Assembly: GCA_021811225.1 (NCBI GenBank)
Contig: JAJZPJ010000132.1
Location: 1 to 7,252 of the forward strand
Source of the DNA: Pseudomonadota bacterium
GTDB taxonomy: Bacteria; Pseudomonadota; Gammaproteobacteria; Burkholderiales; Rhodocyclaceae
DNA length: 7,252 nt
Direction: 5' to 3'
In this document: positions 1 through 5,736 of the stretch, in pieces
How the letters are laid out: every line of letters begins with the position of its first letter
Numbering within the stretch: position 1 is the stretch's first letter
Position numbers and translations under genes: made by a program
The notes under the pieces: model-generated
Databases searched by the model: none
Told to the model about the DNA's origin: nothing
What the model saw: only the letters and a program-made list of their open reading frames with translations

Positions 1-1264
1 TTGCTTCGACGGTGGCGCGTGAGGCCGAGCGTTCGATCATGACGCTGCCGGCGGGGTTGTGCACCGAGCCGCCGGCGAGGTTCCCCTTCAGGTGGACGAT
101 GCCGCCGTCGGAGGTCACATCGCCGAATACGTCGGCGAGGAAACTCATGTTGTGCCCCTTCACCTGACGCCGTTCCTGAACCTCGCCGTGCTCCTCGAAA
201 TCGGAACCGGAGAGAAAAAGGTCGCCGGTGGTGCGCAGGCTGACACCTTGTCGGTTGACGATCTTCTCCGAGACCGAGATGAGGTTCGAGGCCTTGTCGA
301 TATTGACGAATCCGGTGATGGCGGCGACGATGAACTCGCCCTCGGCGTTGCGCTCCACCCGGGTTCCCGGTCCGGCCACGGTTTCGATATCGAAATCCTT
401 GGGCATTGCCGGTGCGATGACGGCTCCCAGCACATTGAAGCCCAATTCGCCCAGCGCGCGGGGGATCTTCTTGAGGAGCCGGGCGTCGGCTGAAACCTGG
501 GGGAAGTGATTGTTGAAGCGGGCGAGATCGATGCGGCCGTTGGGCAGGATCGTGGGCGCATCGTCCCGATGCAGGATGTTGCTCTGTTCCTTGATGCTGG
601 CGTCGGTGCCGGCAATGCATGGCTTGGCCTGGGCAATCTCCAATCTTTCCGCGGTATTCCTGGCGATCGCTGCGCGCACCGCGGCCATGTCGATGCCGAA
701 GCGAATGTTCTTCTCCCACATGGCGGCGATGAATTCATCCGGGTCCAGGCGGGTGGGTTCGGATAGTGTCTTGGTCTCGTAGCGCAGGATGGGCAGGCTG
801 CCGTCCTCCGCCGGTTCGCCGAAGACCGGTTCCAGCGAGCTTCTCTCTATGCTCACAGGTTCGAACAGGTATTCGGCCGCGCTGCCATCGCGCGAGGCCT
901 TGACACCATGATATATTTTCCGTCGCTCCGCGCTGAAAGGAACGATGTCCTTCGCCAGGCGGACCTTCTTGCCGACGGCGTCGGGGGCGGGGTCCATGGC
1001 CTCGGGCGGCAGCGTTGGGTAGAGCAAGCTCAGAAACAGCGGGTAATCGAGGTCGGAGAACAGCGCATTGGCGGCAAACACCCGCTCGACGAACTGCAGA
1101 AAGCTGGTTTCGGATTCAAACAGCGAGGCATCGACATACAGACCGCCGGAACGCCGCTCGATAAAGCGCGGCAGCAATATCTCCACCGGCCCGGACGTCA
1201 TCGCCGGGCGCTCGGCGCCGGCCTCCGGGGAGCCTTCGTCCTGGCTTCGAGCGCCGTCGGTCAT
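1..1264 (-). CDS. FapA/DUF342-family protein, C-terminus beyond window
   Basis: I recognise this as a FapA-like (DUF342) protein; 421 residues are visible and the C-terminus is cut off by the left edge. Residues about 183-235 follow the FapA N-terminal pattern, with WEKNIRFGID at 183-192 and later KPCIAGTDASI at 214-224. Residues about 260-282 resemble the family's 'La..p..G..G..V.G' stretch (LGELGFNVLG at 271-280). From about 308 there are short glycine-punctuated beta-strand repeats, including GNLAGGSVHNPAGSV at 394-408, as expected for the polymer-like beta-helix. Residues 1-180 are less conserved and I cannot assign a domain to them. The start is the first ATG after an in-frame TAG at 1286-1288; GAG at 1271-1273 is only a weak ribosome binding site. 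No signal peptide is seen. In Vibrio vulnificus FapA affects flagellar assembly and binds the glucose-PTS enzyme EIIA. Many family members have no known function, so the role here is open. The gene is divergent from the lipid A genes. Confidence 0.78.
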   Translation of the reverse strand, partial: MTDGARSQDEGSPEAGAERPAMTSGPVEILLPRFIERRSGGLYVDASLFESETSFLQFVERVFAANALFSDLDYPLFLSLLYPTLPPEAMDPAPDAVGKKVRLAKDIVPFSAERRKIYHGVKASRDGSAAEYLFEPVSIERSSLEPVFGEPAEDGSLPILRYETKTLSEPTRLDPDEFIAAMWEKNIRFGIDMAAVRAAIARNTAERLEIAQAKPCIAGTDASIKEQSNILHRDDAPTILPNGRIDLARFNNHFPQVSADARLLKKIPRALGELGFNVLGAVIAPAMPKDFDIETVAGPGTRVERNAEGEFIVAAITGFVNIDKASNLISVSEKIVNRQGVSLRTTGDLFLSGSDFEEHGEVQERRQVKGHNMSFLADVFGDVTSDGGIVHLKGNLAGGSVHNPAGSVMIERSASRATVEA

Positions 1265-1304
1265 CTGCGTCTCAGCATACTCGGACTATCATGGGGGCAG
1301 CTTC

Positions 1305-1331
1305 ATATAGACGGATAAGATTATCCTATAT
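1305..1331. repeat. AT-rich imperfect inverted repeat, possible operator
   Basis: The core is GGATAA (1313-1318), two spacer bases (GA), then TTATCC (1321-1326), giving perfect 6-bp arms. Outer sequences ATATA (1305-1309) and TATAT (1327-1331) are also complementary but out of register by three bases. The site is 41-67 nt upstream of the FapA-like start and 79-105 nt upstream of the first acyltransferase start. No T-run follows in either direction, so it is not a simple terminator. A transcription-factor operator is the likeliest reading, but I do not recognise a specific factor. Confidence 0.4.
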
Positions 1332-1348
1332 CCATCGTTTCGGGTCAG
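1320..1348 (-). promoter_or_regulatory. Candidate sigma-70 promoter for FapA-like gene
   Basis: Read on the minus strand, a -35 box CTGACC (1348-1343, four of six matches to TTGACA) is followed after 17 bp by a -10 box GATAAT (1325-1320, five of six matches to TATAAT). Transcription would begin near 1312, leaving a leader of about 48 nt before the ATG at 1264. The -10 box lies inside the palindrome at 1305-1331, so a protein bound there could block transcription. This is a match by eye and has not been tested statistically. Confidence 0.4.
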
Positions 1349-1409
1349 CCACTTCCCCGATGCCGGCGGATCGCGGACAATTCGCCTTCTGAAGACTTTT
1401 CCTCGCTCC

Positions 1410-2258
1410 ATGGCCTTTCTGTTTCGCCTCCTGGCGCGCCTGCCGCTGCCCTTGCTGCACAATATCGGCGCGCTGGCCGGCTGGCTGGTCTATCTGGGCT
1501 CGCCGACCTATCGCCGCCACTTGCGCGAGAACACCGCGCTGGCGGGCCTCCGGTCGGCTCGTCTGGCGGCGATCGCCGAAGCCGGCAAGAGCATCATCGA
1601 ATTGCCCAAGATCTGGCTGCGGCCCCAGGACGAGGTGATCGAGCGCGTCGTCAGCGTCTCCGGCTGGGAACTGGTGGAGGCTGCCTGGCGTGAGGGACGC
1701 GGGATACTTTTTTTAACGCCCCACTTGGGTTGCTTCGAGATCACCGCCCAGTACTACGCCGCGCAGCGGCCGATCACCGTGCTCTACCGGCCGCCCAAGC
1801 AAGCCTGGTTGAGGCCTCTGGTGACGCAGGGGCGGGGCGCCAACCTGCGCTTGGCTCCCGCAGACTTTTCCGGCGTCCGCCTGCTGCTGCGGGCGCTCAA
1901 GCAGCGAGAGGCCGTCGGCATCCTGCCCGACCAGGTGCCGGGGCAGGGCGAAGGCGTCTGGGCTCCGTTCTTCGACCGTCCGGCCTATACCATGACCTTG
2001 GCGGTGCGCCTGGCCGAGGCCGGCGCCACCGTGCTGCTGGCGTATGCGGAACGCCTGGCCTATGGTGCCGGCTATCGTTTGCATCTGTGCGCTCTCTCCG
2101 CGCCGCTGGCCGGGACGCTGGCAGAGCGCGCGGCGCAGTTGAACGGCGAATTGGAGATGCTGATCCGGGAACGCCCGGAGCAGTACTTGTGGGGCTACAA
2201 CCGCTATAAGGTGCCGGCCGGCGTTCCGGCTCCGAGGGGAAGTGATCGTGAGGATTGA
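1410..2258 (+). CDS. LpxL/HtrB-family lipid A acyltransferase, first copy
   Basis: This 282-residue protein belongs to the lysophospholipid acyltransferase family that transfers a fatty acyl chain from acyl-ACP to a lipid A precursor at the inner membrane. The catalytic H(X)4E motif is HLGCFE, with H105 and E110. Other family marks are the YRPPK segment (126-130), the DQVPGQGEGVW segment (174-184), and the C-terminal RPEQYLWGYNRYK (255-267). Residues 2-30 form a hydrophobic N-terminal anchor without a cleavable signal. The length fits the family (about 280-310). The ATG lacks a good ribosome binding site; GAAGA at 1391-1395 is too distant. The start is nevertheless supported by the normal N-terminal helix and normal length. 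The next acyltransferase begins 3 bp after the stop. A run of seven T at 1708-1714 lies just before the catalytic histidine codon. Which acyl position or chain it handles cannot be told. Confidence 0.88.
   Translation: MAFLFRLLARLPLPLLHNIGALAGWLVYLGSPTYRRHLRENTALAGLRSARLAAIAEAGKSIIELPKIWLRPQDEVIERVVSVSGWELVEAAWREGRGILFLTPHLGCFEITAQYYAAQRPITVLYRPPKQAWLRPLVTQGRGANLRLAPADFSGVRLLLRALKQREAVGILPDQVPGQGEGVWAPFFDRPAYTMTLAVRLAEAGATVLLAYAERLAYGAGYRLHLCALSAPLAGTLAERAAQLNGELEMLIRERPEQYLWGYNRYKVPAGVPAPRGSDRED
2250..2253 (+). promoter_or_regulatory. Ribosome binding site for second acyltransferase
   Basis: GAGG lies 8 nt before the GTG at 2262, within the last codons of the upstream gene. It supports GTG as the start codon and suggests translational coupling of the two acyltransferases. 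Confidence 0.5.
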
Positions 2259-2261
2259 ATC

Positions 2262-3131
2262 GTGCTGACGAGGCTGGCGTTGGCCCTGATGTGGCTGCTG
2301 CATTTTTTGCCGCTCTCCTGGCTGTCGCCCTTGGGAAGGGCCTTCGGCCGGCTGCTTTTCGCGCTTGCCGGAGAGCGGCGGCGGGTCACGCTGATCAATC
2401 TGGGTCTCTGCTTTCCCGAGATGCCGGAGGGCGAGAGATACGCGCTGGCCCGCCGCCATTTCGAGGTCTTCGGCCGCAGCTTCCTCGAACGCGGTCTGCT
2501 CTGGTGGGCGTCGCCCGCTCGCCTGCGGCGTCTGGTGCGCCTGGAAGGCTTGGCGCATCTCGATGCCGTCGCCGGCCGCCCGGTGATCTTGCTGGTGCCG
2601 CACTTCGTCGGCCTGGACATCGGCGGCACGCGCGTGATGCTCGAATTCGACATCGTCAGCATCTACGCCAACCAGAAGAATCTGCTGTTCAACGCCGCCC
2701 TCTTGAAGGGCCGCAGCCGCTTCGGCGGTTCCACCCTGCTTTCGCGCCAGGAGGGCACGCGCAAGGCGATCAAGGCGATGCGCGCGGGCAAGCCGTTCTA
2801 TTATCTGCCGGACATGGACTACGGCGAGCGCGACACGATCTTCGTGCCCTTCTTCGGCGTGCCGGCGGCGACCATCACCGGCCTGTCGCGCTTGGCGCGC
2901 ATCTCCGGCGCGGCGGTGCTGCCGGTGATCACCCGCATGCTTCCCGGCGGAGCGGGTTACGTGGTCGAGATCGGCCCGCCCTGGGCGGATTTCCCCGGTG
3001 CGACCATCGAAGGTGACACCAGGCGCATGAACGCCTTCATCGAAGACCAGGTGAGACGCATGCCCGAGCAGTACTTCTGGCTGCACAAGCGCTTCAAGAC
3101 CCGGCCGCCGGGGGAAAAAAGCCCCTATTAG
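2262..3131 (+). CDS. LpxL/HtrB-family lipid A acyltransferase, second copy
   Basis: This 289-residue paralogue of the preceding gene is a typical LpxL/HtrB-type acyltransferase. The catalytic H(X)4D motif is HFVGLD (H114, D119). The PDMDYG segment (183-188), VPFFG (195-199) and C-terminal MPEQYFWLHKRFKTRP (267-282) are standard for enzymes that place secondary acyl chains on Kdo2-lipid IVA using acyl-ACP. Residues 4-36 form a hydrophobic N-terminal membrane segment. The start is GTG, 3 bp after the preceding stop and with GAGG at 2250-2253, so the pair is almost certainly co-transcribed. The two proteins are clearly diverged: this one uses Asp and the first uses Glu in the catalytic pair. They are therefore likely to act at different acyl positions or on different chains rather than being a recent duplication. 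This copy looks closer to classical LpxL, but the order of action is inferred. Confidence 0.9.
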   Translation: MLTRLALALMWLLHFLPLSWLSPLGRAFGRLLFALAGERRRVTLINLGLCFPEMPEGERYALARRHFEVFGRSFLERGLLWWASPARLRRLVRLEGLAHLDAVAGRPVILLVPHFVGLDIGGTRVMLEFDIVSIYANQKNLLFNAALLKGRSRFGGSTLLSRQEGTRKAIKAMRAGKPFYYLPDMDYGERDTIFVPFFGVPAATITGLSRLARISGAAVLPVITRMLPGGAGYVVEIGPPWADFPGATIEGDTRRMNAFIEDQVRRMPEQYFWLHKRFKTRPPGEKSPY

Positions 3132-3140
3132 GCCCCTATT
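3121..3140 (+). repeat. 11-bp tandem repeat across a stop codon
   Basis: The block GCCCCTATT occurs at 3121-3129 and again at 3132-3140, giving an 11-bp period. The first copy encodes the final residues and part of the TAG stop (3129-3131) of the second acyltransferase; the second copy is non-coding. It is probably a small slippage duplication and has no evident function. Confidence 0.6.
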
Positions 3141-3168
3141 GACTGCCCAATTACGCGGATCGCTGGCG

Positions 3169-3202
3169 GGATGTATCGGGTAACATCGACCATCCGCTAC
3201 CC
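3169..3202 (+). other. Interleaved weak inverted repeats upstream of dapF
   Basis: The 92-bp gap before dapF contains two overlapping 5-bp inverted repeats: GGATG (3169-3173) with CATCC (3191-3195), and GGGTA (3178-3182) with TACCC (3198-3202). Because their arms interleave, the two hairpins could not form together. Stems are short, loops are 15-17 nt, and no U-tract or leader peptide is seen, so an attenuator is not demonstrated. TTGACT at 3139-3144 resembles a -35 box but has no -10 partner at normal spacing. Confidence 0.2.
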
Positions 3203-3223
3203 TGGAACGCGACGGCCGGACAC

Positions 3224-4057
3224 ATGAGAATCCGCTTCACGAAAATGCATGGCCTGGGCAACGACTTCGTCGTGATCGATGCCGTGCGTCAGAGCGTCGA
3301 TCTGAGTGGTGAGCAGGCACGCTTCATCGCCGATCGGCACTTCGGCATCGGCTGCGATCAGATCCTGATCGTCGAAGCGTCGCGCCGTGCCGGCGTCGAT
3401 TTCCGCTACCGCATATTCAACGCCGACGGCGGCGAGGTCGAGCAGTGCGGCAACGGCGCCCGCTGCTTCGTGCGTTTCGTCCATCAGCAGGGGCTCTCCG
3501 ACAAGCGCGACCTGCGCGTCGAGACGCGCTCCGGCATCATCGCACCGCGCCTCGAGGCGGACGGACAGGTCACCGTGGACATGGGCGTGCCGCGCTTCCT
3601 GCCGGCCGAAATCCCCTTCGAGAGCGACAGCGATGCTTTGATCCAGCCGCTGGCAGTGGCGGGTTTCGGCGTCTTCGAGATCACCGCGGTCTCGATGGGC
3701 AATCCGCACGCGGTCCAGGTGGTCGCCGACGTCGATCGTGCGCCGGTGGCGCAAGCCGGCCCGCTGATCGAGTCCCATCCGCGCTTTCCCGAGCGCGTCA
3801 ATGCCGGCTTCATGCAGGTCGTCTCGCGCCACGAGATCAGGCTTCGCGTCTATGAGCGCGGTGCCGGCGAGACCCTCGCCTGCGGCACCGGGGCCTGCGC
3901 TGCGGTGGTCGCCGGCATCCGGCGGGACCTGCTCGCCACGCCGGTACGGGTGCATACGCGCGGCGGCGGACTGCTCATCGGTTGGGCCGGCGGCCATGCG
4001 CCGGTGCTGATGACCGGGCCGGCGGTTACGGTGTTCGAGGGCGAAATCGATTTGTAG
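3224..4057 (+). CDS. dapF: Diaminopimelate epimerase
   Basis: DapF interconverts LL- and meso-diaminopimelate in the cytoplasm. The meso form is used for peptidoglycan cross-links and as the direct lysine precursor. The enzyme needs no cofactor and uses two cysteines as acid and base. Both are present: C75 in the NADGGEVEQCGNGARC signature (66-81) and C220 in ERGAGETLACGTGACA (211-226). The N-terminus KMHGLGNDFVVID (7-19) and the MGNPH motif (158-162) are also standard. At 277 residues the length is normal and both halves of the pseudo-symmetric fold are complete. The ATG is fixed by the conserved N-terminus; the ribosome binding site is weak. The gene lies 92 bp after the acyltransferase pair and 63 bp before the DUF484 gene. 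The order dapF, DUF484, xerC is widely conserved in gamma- and betaproteobacteria. Confidence 0.98.
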   Translation: MRIRFTKMHGLGNDFVVIDAVRQSVDLSGEQARFIADRHFGIGCDQILIVEASRRAGVDFRYRIFNADGGEVEQCGNGARCFVRFVHQQGLSDKRDLRVETRSGIIAPRLEADGQVTVDMGVPRFLPAEIPFESDSDALIQPLAVAGFGVFEITAVSMGNPHAVQVVADVDRAPVAQAGPLIESHPRFPERVNAGFMQVVSRHEIRLRVYERGAGETLACGTGACAAVVAGIRRDLLATPVRVHTRGGGLLIGWAGGHAPVLMTGPAVTVFEGEIDL

Positions 4058-4110
4058 TCATGGCGGATGGGGGTGCCCCGATCCTCTGTGATCTCTGTAG
4101 CCAGCTTGGT

Positions 4111-4114
4111 GGAG
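4111..4114 (+). promoter_or_regulatory. Ribosome binding site deciding the DUF484 start
   Basis: GGAG (within GGTGGAG) ends 6 nt before ATG 4121. The reading frame extends upstream to an ATG at 4067, but that codon has no such site. This favours 4121 and a 219-residue product. Confidence 0.65.
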
Positions 4115-4120
4115 TCATCA

Positions 4121-4780
4121 ATGAAAACTGCTATCGACGAAAAAGAGGTTGCCGCCTATCTGAAGAGCCACCCGGAATTCTTCGAGCATTACGCCGATCT
4201 TCTGGCCCAGGTGCTGATCCCGGATCCGCACGGCGGCCACGCCATCTCCATCACCGAACGCCAGCTCGGCACGTTGCGCGAGCGCAACAAGAAGCTCGAG
4301 GCCAAGCTATCGCAGCTGCTGCATTTCGGCGAAGAGAACGACGCCATCGGCGACAAGGTGCATCGCCTCGCGGTGGCGTTGGCCGCCGCTCCGGATTTCG
4401 CTGCGGTATTGCGCGCGCTCTATGCGCATCTGGGCACCGATTTCGCGGTACCGCACGTCACGCTGCGCCTGTGGGGGGTCGCGGCACCGCAGGGCGATGA
4501 GGGACTGGCGGAGTTTGCCGCACCCGATGCCGCGACCCTGGCCTTTGCCACCGGCCTGACCCATCCCCACTGCGGCCCGGCCGACAGATGGGAGACGCTG
4601 CCCTGGATCGGCGCCAGCGTGCGCTCGCTGGCGCTGATGCCCTTGTCCCGAGGTGCCGAGACCATCGGTTTCGTCGCCCTCGGCAGCGAGGAGATACACC
4701 GCTTCTATCCGGAGATGGGCACGCTGTTCCTGTCCCGCATCGGCGATCTGGTGGGTGCGGCCCTGCTGCGCACGCTCTAG
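4121..4780 (+). CDS. DUF484 family protein
   Basis: This is a complete 219-residue DUF484 protein, a family found beside xerC and dapF but without an established biochemical function. The N-terminal part (about 7-42) carries the typical EVAAYLKSHPEFFEHYADLL pattern followed by IPDPHGGHAISITERQ. Residues 44-72 are charged and heptad-like, compatible with a short coiled coil or dimerisation helix. The rest (about 78-219) has a GAF-like fold pattern, including THPHCGP (147-153) and the C-terminal FVALGSEEIHRFYPEMGTLF (184-203). There is no signal peptide or membrane segment, so it should be cytoplasmic. The ATG at 4121 was chosen over the in-frame ATG at 4067 because it has a good ribosome binding site and the family N-terminus begins there. 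The gene ends 17 bp before xerC. A role with XerC recombination is suggested only by linkage. Confidence 0.9.
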   Translation: MKTAIDEKEVAAYLKSHPEFFEHYADLLAQVLIPDPHGGHAISITERQLGTLRERNKKLEAKLSQLLHFGEENDAIGDKVHRLAVALAAAPDFAAVLRALYAHLGTDFAVPHVTLRLWGVAAPQGDEGLAEFAAPDAATLAFATGLTHPHCGPADRWETLPWIGASVRSLALMPLSRGAETIGFVALGSEEIHRFYPEMGTLFLSRIGDLVGAALLRTL

Positions 4781-4797
4781 AGGCGCCAGCGCCGACC

Positions 4798-5697
4798 ATG
4801 GCGGCGGCCGACCCGGGAGTGATCGCCTTTCTCGCCGCCCTGGCGCACGAGAGGAAGGCCAGCGAACACACCCTGGACGCTTACCGCCGGGACCTGGAGT
4901 CGCTCAGCCAACTGGCGGCCGAGCGACCGCTGGTCACGCTGGCACCGGCCGACATCCGCCGCTTCGCCATGCAGTTGAACAGCCGCGGCCAGTCGGCGCG
5001 CTCGATCGCGCGCAAGCTCTCGGCCTGGCGCAGCTTCTACCGCTGGCTCGGAGGCCGCACCCCCCTGCCGCAGAATCCCTGTCAGGGGGTGCGCCCGCCC
5101 AGGCGCCGGCGGGATCTGCCCAAAGCGCTGGCCGTCGGACAGGTCGCCGCGTTGCTCGACAAGCCCGCCGGCGACCTGCTGGAACTGCGCGACAAGGCCA
5201 TGTTCGAGCTGCTCTACTCCTCGGGCTTGCGTTTGGCCGAATTGGTCTCCCTCGATTGCGGCGGCGGCTTGGACCTGGCCGGCGGGGAGGTCACCGTCAC
5301 CGGCAAGCGCGAGAAGACGCGCGTCGTCCCGCTCGGCGCCGCGGCCCGCACCGCGATTGCCGTCTGGCTTGATCGGCGCGTTGAACTGGCCCTGCCCGAG
5401 GAACCCGCATTGTTCGTCAGCCGCCGCGGCACCCGCATCACGCCGCGCACCGTCGAGTTGCGTCTCGCGCGCTGGGTCGCGCGCCAGGGGCTAGGGCAGC
5501 ACGTACATCCGCACATGCTGCGCCATTCCTTCGCTTCCCATCTGCTGCAGTCTTCTGGCGATCTGCGCGCGGTGCAGGAGATGCTGGGCCACGCCAGCAT
5601 CAGCACGACGCAGGTCTACACCCATCTCGACTACCAGCACCTGGCCCGCGTCTATGATTCTGCGCATCCCCGCGCCAAAAAGAAGCGGGACCGCTGA
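4798..5697 (+). CDS. xerC: Tyrosine recombinase XerC
   Basis: XerC acts with XerD at the dif site to resolve chromosome dimers at cell division, under control of FtsK. The protein has 299 residues, the usual length. Residues 5-85 form the SAM-like core-binding domain and about 107-290 the catalytic domain. All six active-site residues are visible: R145 (SGLRLAEL), K170 (VTGKREKTR), H239 and R242 (HMLRH), H265 (LGHASIS) and the nucleophile Y274 (TTQVYTHL). The frame is open further upstream into the DUF484 gene, but family length and N-terminus support the ATG at 4798. AGAGG at 4779-4783, overlapping the DUF484 stop, is a rather distant ribosome binding site. The chromosomal context (dapF, DUF484) argues for housekeeping XerC rather than a phage or integron integrase. 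No dif-like site was seen in the window. Confidence 0.96.
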   Translation: MAAADPGVIAFLAALAHERKASEHTLDAYRRDLESLSQLAAERPLVTLAPADIRRFAMQLNSRGQSARSIARKLSAWRSFYRWLGGRTPLPQNPCQGVRPPRRRRDLPKALAVGQVAALLDKPAGDLLELRDKAMFELLYSSGLRLAELVSLDCGGGLDLAGGEVTVTGKREKTRVVPLGAAARTAIAVWLDRRVELALPEEPALFVSRRGTRITPRTVELRLARWVARQGLGQHVHPHMLRHSFASHLLQSSGDLRAVQEMLGHASISTTQVYTHLDYQHLARVYDSAHPRAKKKRDR

Positions 5698-5736
5698 GCC
5701 GATGACAGTCCTGCCGCGATTGGCTATCCTTGCGCC

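Larger units (their letters stand above)
1265..1409. promoter_or_regulatory. Divergent intergenic control region
   Basis: This 145-bp gap separates the divergent FapA-like gene and the first acyltransferase gene, so it must hold promoters for both directions. It is visibly richer in A/T around 1303-1332 than the coding DNA on either side. I can propose a sigma-70 promoter only for the minus direction. For the plus direction I see no convincing -35/-10 pair. The best single element is GACAAT at 1376-1381, without a matching -35. Confidence 0.5.

Noticed and set aside
160..738. 192-codon minus-strand open frame in the left part
   Set aside because: It is a Ser/Pro/Arg-rich shadow of the FapA-like gene, which uses another frame on the same strand and shows family motifs.
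59..1318. Several plus-strand open frames opposite the FapA-like gene
   Set aside because: None has a recognisable domain or convincing ribosome binding site, and all are antisense to a frame with FapA features.
1713..3086. 457-codon minus-strand open frame across both acyltransferase genes
   Set aside because: It lies antisense to two genes with intact catalytic motifs, and its translation is rich in Arg, Gln, Ala and His without a recognisable domain. This is typical of shadow frames in GC-rich DNA.
3109..3125. GGGG-GAAAAAAG-CCCC hairpin at the end of the second acyltransferase as a terminator
   Set aside because: The stem is only 4 bp, it lies inside coding sequence before the stop, and no T-run follows.
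4080..4098. Imperfect tandem repeat GATCCTCTGT/GATCTCTGT before the DUF484 gene
   Set aside because: It is short, imperfect and lacks symmetry; nothing ties it to a function.
4067..4120. Upstream ATG at 4067 as the DUF484 start
   Set aside because: It adds 18 residues unlike the family and lacks a ribosome binding site; ATG 4121 has GGAG at good spacing.
4061..4500. Plus-strand frame beginning MADGGAPILCDLC after dapF
   Set aside because: The CxxC pair is suggestive of metal binding, but the frame soon becomes an Arg/Ala/Gly-rich shadow of the DUF484 gene and has no second CxxC.
4798..5697. Integrase of a mobile element or integron
   Set aside because: The protein has housekeeping XerC length and context, and no attachment repeats or cargo genes are nearby.
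5720..5733. Sigma-54-like TTGGC ... TTGC before rapZ
   Set aside because: The spacing between the GG and GC elements is 8 nt instead of the required 10, so it cannot be a normal -24/-12 promoter.
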